Numbered from the stretch's first letter, positions 33,409-45,690 are shown. The stretch: 64,000 bases of DNA from Mesorhabditis belari (GCA_958450365.1 CAUEEP010000735.1:3190001-3254000), one strand, 5' to 3'. The notes: a model not told the origin generated them from the sequence alone. A program made the numbers and translations.

Positions 33409-33780
33409 GGCTTGGGCTTGGGCTTGGGCTTGGGCTTAGGCTTGGGTTTGGGCTTGGGCTTAGGCTTGGGCTTAGGCTTGGGCTTGGGCTTAGGCTTGGG
33501 CTTGGGCTTGGGCTTGGGCTTCGGCTTCGGCTTGGGCTTAGGCTTGAGTAAGACTTGAACAAGGCTTGAGCAAGGGTTGAGCTTGGACTTAGGCTTGAAC
33601 AAGGCTCGAACAAGGCTCGAACAAGGCTTAAGCAAGGCTTGAACAAGGCTTGAACAAGGCTTGAACAAGGCTTGAACAAGGCTCGAACAATGCTTGAACA
33701 AGGCTTAAGCAAGGCTTGAACAAGGTTTGAGCAAGGCTTGAGAAGGCTTGAGCTTGGGCTCAGGCTTGGACTTAGGCTTA
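33409..33780. repeat. GGCTTGGGCTTA / AACAAGGCTTG minisatellite
   Basis: A block of 6-bp GGCTTG words passes into 12-15-bp AACAAGGCTTG words. It is the reverse-complement type of the array at 34.34-34.58 kb. Confidence 0.94.
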
Positions 33781-34337
33781 GACTCTAATTTGCCCAAATT
33801 AGTCCAATTTTCCTGGTTAACCCTCCAATTGCAATCCAGCAATCCAGTTTAAGCAATTCTGCTCACTATTTGTTGACCTATTATAGTCTAACTCATTTTT
33901 TGAGCTTCCTAAAAGCTTTTTGTGCTAAAAAATCTTTCTAAATTCTAGCCAACTCTGGTTATTATAAGGGTGAAGTCAGTGAGCTTAAAGTGAAAGAAAA
34001 TCTGTTTTTTTTTATCGGGAAAACAGAATCGACTTGAAAAGCTAAACGAAAACAGATAAATGATCAAATTTAAGAGTCAATTCTATAAAAAAATTCTAAA
34101 ATCATCTGATTCGTTAAAGCAGAAATTTCCTTAGAATGTAGGTTTGCAAAAAATTTGAAAATTTGATTCTTTTTCGAGTTGACGTGCAAAGAACGGCTTT
34201 GAATCCGATTAGTGATCCGTTTTTTTGATTTTATCTCAAAAAATTCTTCGCAAATTTTTCGCAAAACCGATAAAGCATCAAGTAAACTGAAGAAAAAATT
34301 ATGAAAATTGTAAAATTTAAAAAAAAAAGAAAAGTTT

Positions 34338-34582
34338 TTGAGCCTAAGCCTAAGCCTTGCTCAGGCCTTGTTCAAGCCTTATTCAAGCCTTGTTCAAGCC
34401 TGGCTCAAACCTGGCTCAAGCCTTGCTCAAGCCCAAGCCTTGTTCAAGCCTTGTTCAAGCCCAAGCCTTGCTCAAGCCTGGCTCAAACCTGGCTCAAGCC
34501 TTGCCCAAGCCCAAGCCTTGTCCAAGCCTTGTCCAAACCTTGCCCAAGCCCAAGCCTTGCTCAAACCTTGCTCAAGCCTTAC
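34338..34582. repeat. CAAGCCTTGCTCAAGCC minisatellite
   Basis: The same unit as the 33.4-33.8 kb array in opposite orientation, about 560 bp away, so a transcript could form a long imperfect hairpin. The three overlapping ORFs are repeat translations. Confidence 0.93.
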
Positions 34583-34597
34583 GGTAAATTCCTTGAT

Positions 34598-35665
34598 CAG
34601 TCATTCGCCGAATTCTAGGTGATTAGCCGATGGAAAACGTCATCGTTTTCCATACACATGGAAAACTATGACGTCATCGTCATACACAACTCTAAACTCT
34701 CGCGTTTAAGCAATCAAAATTGACAAAATTTTTTTTTTTTTTATGTGTTTGAACTTCTTTTCTATTGTTTAAATAGAAAAGTTTTTGAAAAAAAAAAAAA
34801 AAAAAAAAGTTTTGAATGAATAAAAATGGGTTTATTTTCTTTTCTAATTAATCAAAACAATTCAAAATTTTTTTTAAAAAATCTCTAAAAATCGTTATTT
34901 ATTAGGTTTTTAGTTTGAAAAATTTTTTTTTTTTCAAATTTTAATTATAATCATAAAGTTTAGGGGGTTTTAAGAAGAGAAATTTGTTGAAAAAAAAAAA
35001 ATATTTTTAAACACCAAACTAGAAACAACTGAGTCAATCTCTATTTTGACGCAAAGAAAAAAAAAAATTAAATTAATTATTTAAAAATACCGACTGGGGC
35101 TACCAGTGGTGAATTTATCGCATACACGAAATATATCAATCACAATAAAACGACACACACAATACTAGGCTATAGCTTAACTTAACCCACGTCATGACAG
35201 ACGGCTCCCTAACCCTAAGCTCAATGGGGAACTAAATAGCTTTTTTGGTGGTGAAGGGAAGATGACGATGAAGGAGTGGCTTGTCACTTTAAAGAACTGG
35301 GGCCACAACCACCAGACTGCCCTCCAGAAAACCTCTCAACCCGAAGGGAAAGGAAATCCAAAGGGGGTGACCATGTCGCGTGTGGGGTTCGAACCCTCGA
35401 CCTTCCGATTAAGATAAAAAACACTTAACCAGTCAGCCACACGTGCCTATTCAAAAAAAAAAAACGCTATGCCTAGACTGCTCGATTGAACTTTTTTTTT
35501 TTTTTTTTTATTGCTTAAACGCGAGAATTTAGAGTTGTGTATGAGCATAACGTCATGGTTTTTCATTTGTATGGAAAATAATGACGTTTTCCCCTCGGTT
35601 AATCACCTAGAATTCGGCTAATGATCTAGAATTCGGCTAATCACCTAGAATTCGACGAATGACTG
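34598..35665. mobile_element. 1.07-kb TIR element
   Basis: The left end CAGTCATTCGCCGAATTCTA and the right end TAGAATTCGACGAATGACTG are inverted. The arms extend about 120 bp and include AACTCTAAACTCTCGCGTTTA. TA follows the right end. Poly-A and poly-T runs separate the arms from a distinct insert at 35.09-35.45 kb. No transposase is present. Confidence 0.8.
35092..35450 (-). mobile_element. tRNA-derived SINE of about 355 bp nested in the TIR element
   Basis: Reading on the minus strand from 35450 there is a tRNA-like head with A-box-like GTGTGGCTGACTGGTTAAGTG region, B-box-like GAGGGTTCGAACCC and complementary CGTGTGG/CCACACG. A non-tRNA body of higher GC content and an A/T-rich tail near 35,090 follow. 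The insert's base composition differs sharply from the surrounding A/T homopolymers. Confidence 0.7.
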
Positions 35666-35924
35666 TAAGAATGACTGAAAGAATGCAAATTCTATAATAA
35701 TAAGTGAATAAGAATGCGGTAACATTGTTATTAAATAAATGAAAATTTCAGAGAAAGCAACTCAAAACTTTTGTTTACTAACCAAGGATCAAACTAGATT
35801 CAGAGAAAAACTTGAATCATTCACTCATTTGATCAATAGTCAAATGAGTGAATGTCAAATTGATCAAATGAGTGAATGATTCAAAAAAAATAATGAAAAA
35901 ACGATTAGAAAGAAGGTAGAAAGA

Positions 35925-36075
35925 AGGTAGAACAAGGTAGAACAAGGTAGAACAAAGTTAAACAAGGTAGAACAAAGTTAAACAAGGTAGAACAAGGTAA
36001 AACATGGTTGAACATGGTTAAACATGGTTAAACATGGTTAAACAAGGTAGAACAAGGTAGAACAAGGTTAAACAG
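35925..36075. repeat. AACAAGGTAGAACAAGGTT minisatellite
   Basis: About 15 copies of a 10-mer with AACATGGTTA variants. At 35,815-35,885 AATCATTCACTCATTTGATC words form a small set of inverted repeats. Confidence 0.92.
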
Positions 36076-36239
36076 TCTACCCAATGCTCTTTCTTTTGCT
36101 CGGGATCAAACTAGACTCATTGTCAACAGAAATTTGTATTGATTACATGAAAGTCGAGGTTATTCAAAATAAGGAAGAAGAAAGGGATGATTTGATAAAA
36201 AAAAAATGAAGCAACGTGATACTCTATCACATAAACATC

Positions 36240-38335
36240 GAACGAGAAACGGGGAAACGGATTTTAAAAGAAAAAGGAAGAGAAAAGGAAAGGGGGAAAC
36301 TGAGGAAAGAGATTGAGGAAAAGAATATTGGGATAAGTGGGAGAGGTTGTACTGAAAAGGTCGAGAAGATGGTTTGAGATAGGTGAGTTGAGAAGAGAAT
36401 GGGGAAGTGGAGAAGAAAGAGAACTTGGTTTTGCAGAAGTAGAGAAGAAGAAGGGTTGAAGAAGAGAGATGCTGAAAAGAGGCTGGCTAGGGTATAGGTG
36501 AGCTGAGAAACGGGAAAAGGGATGGGGGGAAATGAAGGGGAGCAGCAAAAAAAAATCGATATACCGGCCCCGGTTGTGCGTTGGGCGGAGGGAAGGCTGA
36601 CTAGGAAAGAGGGAGAAAAAAAATCGTGAAAAAGAGAGTGCGGGATCTTCGATTTAGGCTCTCTGTGTGGCTCTGCTGCCCCGGCTGACTAGGTTTCCCG
36701 AAAAAAAAAGAGGAATTTTCGAAAAGGAACGGATTGGGAAAGAAGACGGAACTTTGAACTGGTGGGGGATTTTGGGGAAATGATCCAAAAAAACGAGCGA
36801 ACTTTTTAACTACCCTAAACAGAGAAGCCAATCAATCCAGAATTCTTTTTCGCGCCCCAGCTACAGTACCCCAAATTTGCGAGAGTTTCGGAAGAGGTGT
36901 TTTCAATTGATTTTTACCCGATTTTCGATGTGATTCCATTTTTTTGTTGTCTACGAGTTGAGAAATCCGATAAAATTGATAAAATTGATAAAATTGGTCT
37001 AGAGATGAGCTAGATGAGCTCCAAGAGAATTTTACAAAGAATTATTGATGTTTAGTTATTTGGACGGATTAGAGAAGGTGACTAACGAGAGAAAAAGGCA
37101 CTGTGATATCCAAATTTTGTTAGAGGCAGAAAAGAAAGAAGAAAAGAGACAGACAAGAGACAAAAAAGCGGGCAGAACACGAAACGCTTGATCAATTTTT
37201 TTTTTGCAGAAAACGGGGGGGGAAGAGCTTTTTGGTTCAATAGAACTTAGTCTTTTCTTTTCGAAAATGTGACTACATGGTCACAAAATGGAAGAGAGGG
37301 GAAAAGAATGAAAAGGAGAAGTGAGAGAAGAGAACAAAATGTGAAAAAGGGCCAAAAGAGCTAAAAGAGCTAAAAGATTGGGTAAAAAGAACGAAAAAGA
37401 CTTCAAAGAACATGCAATTTCTCTTCCCTTTTCCCTTCTTTTTCTCTTTTTCCCATTCCGTTGCCCATTTCGCTGAACGTTCTTTGCTGTTTGAGCACAA
37501 TTTCGATGGGGTCTCGTGAGGGAAGTGAAGGGAGAAGGGGAAAGATAAGAAGAGGTTTAGAATGGAAAAGGGGGAAACTGGAGTGAGGAGAGATTTCTGT
37601 GTTAGAGTGGAGAGGTTTAAGCGGAAAAGGGGTGGGGGAGGACTCAAGAAGAGATTTTCCTTAAGAGAGCATTGTTAGAGTGAAGAGGTTTAGGTGGAAA
37701 GAGAAATAGGTCAGAGAGGAGCTTTTTATATGGAGACAAGTTTAAAGAGCAGAGGCCCAAATGGCAAAATGGAAAAAGGGAAGAGAGAGATTCGTCTCGG
37801 AAGAGTTGAGGTGTCTGGTAGAGATAGAGAAGAAAGATATCGAAAAGCGAGTTCTTTGAAAAGGTATGAAGAATGGATTTGTTCGTATTGAGAGAAGAGA
37901 TTTAGAATGGGATACAAGGTGAGAGATTTGTCTGAAAAAACGATGAACAGACATTTGCCTTGGACAGATTTTGAGTGAAAATCTATGGAGAAGAGATTTC
38001 TCTGTATTATAGTTGATCATGAAGAGACTTGGCTGAAGGGAGAAAAGATAAGGCAACTTTTTCTGTATAGATTTAGAGTGAAGATGTTTAGAAGGAAAAG
38101 ATATCTGAAGAAATTTGTCTCGAAATGAGCAGAGGACTGAGAGAGATCAGAGAGGAAAAAGTGAAGAGATTTAGAGAAGGAAAAGTTGAATTGTCTGGAT
38201 AGGTGCTAAGAAAATGAAAAAGATAAGAGAGATCAAGATGGAAATGGAAAAGTTTGAGAGATTCGTGCCAGGAAATTGATAAAGCAAGTTCCGGTGGAAG
38301 AGATTTAGAATTGAAAGGCGGAAAGCGATAAGAGA
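36240..38335. other. Purine-rich strand-asymmetric tract
   Basis: Over most of 2 kb the plus strand is strongly purine-rich, with recurring words such as AAGAGATTTAGAATGGAAA and GGAAAAGGGGGAAACTG, so the minus strand is a long pyrimidine tract. Minus-strand ORFs here are Phe/Ser/Pro/Leu-rich and I do not accept them as genes. At 36,555-36,705 two GC-richer minus-strand blocks, each after CCTAG acceptors followed by TCAGCC, could be small exons or leader sequence of the Q/A-rich gene. That is speculative. Confidence 0.6.
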
Positions 38336-38336
38336 C

Positions 38337-38545
38337 TTGTCTCAACAGTGCTGTAGAGATATGATTAGAATTACTGTTTGCACTTTCGTCAGGAATCTCA
38401 CCGATACAGCTCCGTCTTATCGCAAACATATCTCCCGGCACTGTTCACTCCCCAGTTTTCAGCCTCCCAATGCGTTGATCAAGGTAGATTTGCCGGCTCT
38501 TTGCCGCCAGCAAAAACCGATATTGAGTCGATTCTGAATAATGAA
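38337..38545 (-). pseudogene. Relic of a P-loop GTPase gene, copy 1
   Basis: The minus-strand frame around 38497-38472 reads AGKSTLINA, a Walker A motif with the GKST-LIN continuation seen in septin-, IRG- and dynamin-like GTPases. It is preceded by NIGF and followed by interrupted sequence with stops. No G3 or G4 motif is identifiable. It is carried in the same duplicated segment as the RRM-like gene. The plus-strand ORF over this region is therefore likely a shadow. Confidence 0.45.
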
Positions 38546-38739
38546 ACCCGCAAAAATTTTATGCATCACACGATTGATTCCTCTTGGAGCCGTTGTAGAA
38601 ATTGCAAAATAAAAAAAAACAAGCTAAAAATCAGAGCAACACAACAGTAAAAAAAGTAAAAATGATCATTTAGAGATAATTCGACAAAATATAAAAACAG
38701 TATGAGTAATGAGCAAACCAACGTTTGAATCACAATCAA

Positions 38740-39834
38740 TTAGTAGTCGTTAAAGTATTCGATGATCAGCTTTCCTTGGCCTTTCACGATCTCTGTCCCG
38801 TTCCAGAAGACACGAATCTAAATACGTTAAGTAACAGCTTCATTCAAGCATTACACTACAATACTGTAAATCCTCTGCAAATCTATTTTCGGTAGCCGGC
38901 AAAAGTCCGGGACTCTAATAGAGGATTTACCGTATCTACCTTTTTAGCTTTCCTTTCGTTGATGAATTGAGCAATACAATAGGGAGAGCCACTATTTTCA
39001 TCACGTAGGAGACGGATATCCGGCCTAAAAATACAAAATGACAACTTGTTGACAAGCACAAACCTTCCATGCCAAATGACGAGCATTTTATCCGTGCCGA
39101 GAATATTCTGAATCACATCTTTGACGGAAAACCCCGGTGGAAGATTTGAGAATTTCAGATGATGTCTGGCTCTCTAAAATAAAGATTTAAATAGCTTTAT
39201 ACTTTTGAGACCTTCATGGGAGATGAAGCAACCGTTTCTCGTTGTTCAACCAAATTCAGGTGTTGTGCGGAGAGGAATTTGCTGAAAAAGGGACGATGAC
39301 ATTCGTACGCATAAGTTATGAGGTTTTATAAAGACTTTAGGACTTTTAAAAGTTTTTAGCCTTACCCATGCACAAGCTCAGCCAACGGACCATTCTTCAC
39401 ATTCCGACTTTGCTGAACCATTGTAGCGTCCTGAAAAAAATACTTTGCTATAGCTAATCAAACACAAACCCGAGGCACATGATTATGTTTCGGATTATTC
39501 AACTTTACCTGTGATCCAAATTGATTTGCGGGAATGTTGGATACGAGATTTTGGACAGAGGACGAGTATCTAAAAATTTCAAACTTATGTAAGCAAAGAT
39601 AAAAACTACCGCCGAGAAGGATCTTGTAGTCCGACCGTGTCCACCTGTTGTGAAGAGACCCATCTCCTGAAACAAAATTACTGAAGTTTACGGTTTAAAA
39701 ACTTGTACGTTTGTCCAGCCGGCGTGTAGCCATAGAAGTGATCCAAATTGATTTGCGGGAATGTTGGATCCGAGATTGAGGTCAGAGTGGACAGAACACG
39801 ATTGTACCGATGTGGTTGACCTTGCAGAATTTGC
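38740..39834 (-). pseudogene. RRM-like protein gene, 5'-truncated copy 1
   Basis: Exons at 39834-39703, 39666-39610, 39569-39470, 39430-39366, 39281-39212, 39173-39064, 39024-38940 and 38817-38740 parallel those of copy 2 (46,865-48,669), with the same phases and stop. The first two exons of copy 2, including the start codon, are missing. Its first exon also contains about 75 bases derived from a downstream exon (TCGGATCCAACATTCCCGCA) in another frame. The encoded C-terminal half is intact: LKFSNLPPGFSVKDVI as a beta1-alpha1-like start, SPYCIAQFIN at the RNP1 position and an acidic-aromatic end EYFNDY. It lies directly downstream of the dynein fragment and could only be expressed from that promoter or by read-through. 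Confidence 0.7.
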
Positions 39835-39894
39835 TAAAAGCGAATTGTGAATGATATCGTATCATAGAATCAAATCATCTAAAAAATCTAAAAA

Positions 39895-39996
39895 TTTCAA
39901 ACTTATATAAGAAAAGATAAAAACTAGAAGAAAATCGCCGAGAAGAATCTTGTAGTCCGACCCGTCTTCAGCTGTTGTGAAGAGACCCATATAAAA
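39895..39996 (-). repeat. Third copy of an RRM-gene exon at the dynein breakpoint
   Basis: ATGGGTCTCTTCACAACAGC and GGACTACAAGATTCTTCTCG repeat the exon at 39666-39610. It joins the dynein intron within about 20 bases and so marks the rearrangement junction. Confidence 0.8.
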
Positions 39997-40017
39997 CAAC
40001 TAGAGCTTTACTTTACC

Positions 40018-43000
40018 TGTTTCCAGAACTCTTCCCGTGCTAATTCTCCCTGGGCCACCAACAAAATTTGCTTGATAGCACTTTCATGTCGTTGAATGTC
40101 TGCATCCCAGATCTAAAAAGATAATCTTGATGTGATGAGAAAAATAAGATTTGATTTACTTGGCCAAGAGTCAAATCTTGCAGATTCCAATTGACGTGAA
40201 GTTCTTTCATCAACAAACGCCAATGCCTTTCTTTCAGCGCCTCCGACTTCAACTCCGTGATTAACATGTTCATCTAAATATGCCAATCATAAATTTTACA
40301 CGCATTAGCCCACCTTCGAGTAATTTTGCATCAACTCCTTGGCACTTTCGTAGCTCTTGTAGGTCTTGTATTTGACGGGAAGTCCTTTGAGCTTTTGTGA
40401 CAACTCGTCAAGGCTTTCTCGGAGTTTTCTTGGCTGCACACTCAACCAGGTCTTGTCCTTCATTTCGTCGACTTTAGTGTACAACGGTTTCAAGGCCTAA
40501 ATTCCAGATTTGGCGCTGTCTAATTCAAAGAAGCTTACCTCCCATACGCCCTTGAGGTCGTTCAGCTCTTCTAAGGCGACAACAAGTCGATCAGCTTCCG
40601 CCGGCACACCAGTGTTCTCTGTCATGTCCAAAGCCAAACGTGCCTAAATCAAGATTTCATATTTTTACTCCTCTAGTTTTGTACCTTTTTCATCTTTTCG
40701 CGGTCTTCCTGTAATTTCCCCATCCGTTGCTCAAAATTGGTGAGTAGAGTCAACGCATCGGCTGGTCTTTGTCCACCTTCAATTGGCCGTGATCGTTCCC
40801 AATCTTGCAACGTTTCAACCGTCCGCTTCTCGACAAGCTCATCTTCCTCCTTGATTTTGCTTTGCAGATTGGCAACCTGAAGACTTTCATAAACTCAGAC
40901 ACCACTAATCACAATAACCTGATTTTGGATAGACGAGTCCTTGCGCATCAAAATGTCTTGCAGAGCACCCCATTCACCGTCAACATGTTGGCTGAGCAAT
41001 CGTTGAGCGTTCCGGAACTGATCGACCTATAAAGAGTTCCTTAAAACCAATGACATGTTCAAACTGACATGTTCTTGTCCAGATTTCGTCTGTTTCTTGA
41101 GCATTTGCACGTAGGTGATCAATTGAACGGCGTCATTCGTTGACCCGGAGTCGACACTCTGATTCTCTAATTCGCCGCGCCACTTCGAGATGTTTCCGAA
41201 GAATGTTTGCATTTCTTGTCCTAAAATTTAAAAGTTCAAGCACCATAAAGAAAAGTGTCCTACCCAGAACGTTTCCGAACTTCTGCAGAACCTCCTTGTG
41301 CCAATAGTCGTACTTGAGTGTGACCTTGCTTTGCACCTTCACATAATCGATGATCACGGGGAAGATTCTCTTTTGAGTTTCCTAAAATAGTTCGAATCTC
41401 GACAAGCGTCTTCATCCACTTTGGTAAATCGCTGCCAAGTGCATCGTAGAGCACCTCAGCTTGAAGATCCCAGAGTGCTTGATAACGGAGCCATTCACCG
41501 ACGTAGTCTTCCACCTAAATACAATTTTGCAAACTCTTCAATAAACTTGATACTTTTTTCATGATTGCATCAACTGTCGAATACGCCAACTCAAGAACGC
41601 TTAGTCCTCCAGGCAAAGCTGACAACACATCTTTGTACGTCTTCTCCAAGGTGTCAGAATTCATCGCCAACTAAATTTCTTTCCTGAACTATCAAAGAAA
41701 TAGGTCTAACCTGGAAGCGAGTGCTCGAGACTCTCGGTTGCAAAGTGACAATCGATTGCCAGTCGAAAAGTTGTTCCAAAAGGCGGGCTCGTGCTTGTTC
41801 AATCGATGGCGATACGTAGATTGTTTGTGCTGTCAATCGAATCTAAAAATTAACTGTAAACACAACAATAACGAATGAGTAACCTCAATGCAAACCGGCT
41901 GCACATGTGGAAGTTGAATGTTTTGCTCTTTGTAGTCATCGATTTCTTCCGATTCGCTGTAAACCAAAGCCCACAAACGAATGGCCTCTTGCGCACGTTT
42001 TCCGAGCTTTGCTTCAATTTAAAAAAACACAATTCAAATAAAAATAAATGGCTATCCAACGTTTTTTTCCAGATCGCCGACCCATTTTTTTAAGTTCGAG
42101 TAGCTGCCAAGGAGAAGCATATCGACGTTTTCTTGAATCATCTTTAGTTGTTTGGCGATCTAAATGCGCAAGTTGATAATGAACCAAAAAGCCAAAGCCG
42201 AGTACCGTTTCATTTGTGTAAGGGCAAGAGTCAAGAGCGGCGAGTGCTCCATCAATCTTCGTGATGATGTCCATCAATTCCTCGCACTTCTCGCTGTATT
42301 TGTTGACCGCTTGATGAATCTTGGTGACGTATGGCTCGAGCTTGTATGACTCCCACGAAAGTTGAGCACCCTAAAATCAAGAACTAAATTTGCTAACATT
42401 AATGGCACCAACCTCAAGTAGAATCGATTGAACTTCTTTTCTTGAAGAGGCGATGAGCAACTCTAAGTCCTTTCTTTCTGCAAGCTGGGTCTCCACAGTA
42501 GAATGTTCGAATCGACTCGTTCAAAACAACCGCATAACTAAATAAATTCATTAGAGTTAAACCTAAGCAAACTAACGGATTGATTTGGTAAGCTTGATGT
42601 GCTGCATTGACAATCTTTATGTTCACTCGTTGCAATATGTTCTTCAAGAAGAGGACCTCTTTGTGCAATTGGATCATGCCTCACGGAAGCTCACCTAAAG
42701 CGAATAGGTTTTTGTTAAGCCGTTGAGTGAGTACCTTTAGAATTGACAATGGTTTTCCATCCTTGCTTCGCTTCTCCACCAAGAACAAGCGTGCCGATGC
42801 GGAAATGGTTTTCTCGTGCATTTGCTTGATCCATTCGTCGAGCATCGGTTGGACATCAAGCTTCTTGCCGAAATTGTCGCTTTCTTTCTTCAGTTGTTGG
42901 CCTGCAATGAAAATAGATTAATAGTTGGACATGAAATTTGTACCTTCAACGTGATTTTCCCATCCCTTGCCAAGAACATATTCCACTTTCTTCATCAAAT

Positions 43001-45668
43001 CGTTTAGCTTGTTCTCGATGTTCCGCACAAAGGTGATACGAGCGGAGAGCGGTTGAATGTCGAAAAGAGAAGTCAATTGATCGTGATGGCGTTGATCGTT
43101 TTTCTTCTAAAGCAGAAAACATTAAAATCAAGAAATGACAAAGTACCGCTGCAAAGATCTCCTGCAACTCGGTGATGCTTTCCTTGACCTTGTCGATCAA
43201 TTGAGTCTGATATGCTCGAATAGCACCTCTGAAATGAAATTATTGCAAAACACACACCAACTCTCACCGAATATGTGGACGGACGAACAAAGCGTTGTAG
43301 CGGGAGAAGATGGAGAACATTTCTTTTGCGTTCTTTGCTGCTCCAAGTTGGTCTCGAAGACAAGCAGTGATGTCGTTCTCCACGCGTTTAACTTGTTCCT
43401 CGTATCTATTTCGGGCAGCATCCCACGAAGCGTTCCCTTCAGGCGAAACATCCAAGCAGTCAGCTTCTTTGACGTAATCGTACGCTCGATCGATCTAAAA
43501 ACTCTCATAATCAAAGAAAAAGCTAAACAAACCAGCTCAATTGCCGTCGAATCTTTCAATTCGAGAGCCGCACTTTTCCCCTGTAGAAGTCCTTCGCTCA
43601 ACTTTTGTCGTCGGCAGAGCACTCTCTCAATGACCGAACGGAATTGATCGTGTTGTCTGCATAAAATGAATTTAAGGTAAGAAATTCTAGGATACCTTCG
43701 GAAAAAAAAAATATTCGTCATTCGACGCTCGAACTTCTTATGCACCGGGTTGGTCTTGAAGGAAAGCTTCGTGTTCTCGTCTCGTTTCTTCTTCGACAAA
43801 TCACGCAGCAAGTAAAGCAATCTAAAAATTAATTCATATTAGAAAAGGCATGCGTAAAAACCGATCATATTCATCGTCCCATTTGGCGAACACTTCAAAC
43901 ACCTCCTTGATAATGTGGTCAAACTCCTTGATCGAGATATGCATTAATCGTCTTGTACTCAATATCTAAAATCAACCAGTGAATATTTCAATATCCAATC
44001 CTTACCTTGATCATCTGTGTGTTCAAATCCCGGGAGATCGCTTCCAGAAAACGAAGGGCCCGTCCAATTGGATACTTTGTTGATCGAAGCTTCTTGAGAT
44101 GAGTGAAAACATTTCCAATAGCCTCACGGAGGGCTAAACAAAACATTACTTTAACGATACCACATTACTAACCAATAAGATCCGTAGCCGAGACGATTTC
44201 ATTCAATGGCATCTCCTTCATCAAAAGGTTGCAATCAGTAACTTGTGCAATAGCTGGCTTCAATCCTGTAAAAAAGTATTTAGTGTTTAATAAAGACAAC
44301 TCAACCTGTGTCCGAGTCGAATGAGACCAATGCGTAAAATCGTTTTCCGGCTTTCAACGCCTCCAAAGTGAATTGCACCTCATCGCTTTCACGCTTTTGC
44401 TGAATCTTCTGCAAAGCTCGTTCCAAGTTCAGCCAGAAGTTCATCTCTTGAAGTGAAGAGCCGGAAGCAGGATCACGTTCCAACTTCGTCACCTAAAAAA
44501 ATATTTAAGAAAGTGTGAAGCAGGACTACCTTTTGAATCTCTTTGATCCAACGACCGACACCACTTTGTAGAGCATTCAAGAAGTCGGTGTCCTCAATCA
44601 AATTTCCGAGGTCCTCAATCTAAAACAAATCATTATCAAACACCAAAGCTAACTACAAACCTTTGCACGTCGTCCCTGATCAATCGCCAGTTGGATGGCC
44701 TGTTGAATGTGCGGATTAATGATGAGGTTGATCTCCGGGATGTCGATGTTTTGTTGCAAATGGAGAAGTGCGACTTCGGCCTCGTTGAGATTCTTCTCGA
44801 CTGCTGGCGCCAACTTGTCACCGTCTCGATCTCCACGGCCACTTTCTCGGATGAACGACTTGAAGTATGGAGTAACGGCTTTTCCGATGATTGCCCATAA
44901 AGTTTCGTAGGGGCTTCCGTCGCTCAGCCTAAAATAAACAGATTAGTAAGTTCAAATGATTACTTCTTACAAATTACAGGCTTTTGACTCTATCACCCCA
45001 CTAAATATTTCAAAATCACTTACACAAGCACTTGCGTTTGATCCGAAATCGGCTTCTCGGCCTCGATCACCGTCCCTCGTCGAATATAGATGATGGATGT
45101 ACTTCGTTCGTTTCGAAAAAGGACAACGTTTCGCACCGAGAACATCACACTGTCTTCTCCTTGCTCGCTTTCACCCTCCGCATCAGTGACTTCTAAATGA
45201 AAAGAATTGTTAGATCATACTTTAATCATCTACATCCATATTTTCCTAGCTGAATAGCTTAAATTTACTTCTAGCATGGGTGCCTAGGCAAAAAACTATG
45301 CAAAACATAACTGTACCATTTACTTTTTCACGAAAGTAAGTTCTTTAGCTTAAAATTTACACTCCAAAGCTTTACTAGAACTTCAAAAGTAACAAACCTT
45401 TGTAGAAAGAACGCTCAATGACAAGTACATTCGTCTTGGCGTCGGCGATGAAACGATCAATTGCGTCCGAAGCCTGCAGAATCATCGATAACTCATCGTG
45501 TCCTTTTTTGGCCCCGAAAAGCGGTGCCGCTGTGGATTGTATGTACTCGACGAGATCTTCCCGCTTCACCGTAGTCACCTAAAGACAGAAATTAACTTGA
45601 AACGTTATTGAAAAGCTTACATTCAACGGTGGTTGCATCGCCGCCGACGATTCATTGCCACTATCCAT
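40018..45668 (-). pseudogene. dhc-1 (partial, pseudogene): Cytoplasmic dynein heavy chain, 5' fragment (tail and start of linker)
   Basis: Thirty-one exons encode about 1,400 residues collinear with the N-terminal tail of the cytoplasmic dynein-1 heavy chain, a minus-end motor of about 4,600 residues. The start MDSGNESSAAMQPPLN (45668-45621) fits nematode DHC-1. Clear family blocks are VLGKGWENHVEG (42.95 kb), WESYKLEPYV (42.36 kb), YQALWDLQAE (41.48 kb), [17 protein letters not shown] (41.33 kb), SVQPRKLRESLDEL (40.43 kb) and [11 protein letters not shown] (40.25 kb). The copy ends after [14 protein letters not shown]. The AAA+ motor and microtubule-binding stalk are absent. Lesions: a 1-base loss near 42,676 (after VSFRE), another frame change near 42,512 (after ESIRTF), loss of about 10 residues plus most of an intron near 41,385, and loss of about 13 residues (the QFPxxW-type segment) near 40,990. 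An SL-type acceptor precedes the start. It may still be transcribed. Confidence 0.93.
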
Positions 45669-45690
45669 GAATCTTTCTGAAAGAAAAGTG
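45669..45690 (-). promoter_or_regulatory. Probable spliced-leader acceptor of the dynein fragment
   Basis: CTTTTCTTTCAG ends 8 bases before the ATG on the minus strand with no upstream exon visible, as expected for trans-splicing. Confidence 0.6.

Noticed and set aside
34338..34582. CRISPR-like array
   Set aside because: Units are contiguous and variable with no unique spacers, and the genome is eukaryotic.
36264..38056. Several Phe/Ser/Pro-rich minus-strand ORFs
   Set aside because: They arise from the pyrimidine-rich strand of a low-complexity tract and several frames are open at once.
43197..43820. Minus-strand ORF of 207 codons as a separate gene
   Set aside because: It reads through dynein introns and exons. 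The spliced dynein frames explain the conserved parts.
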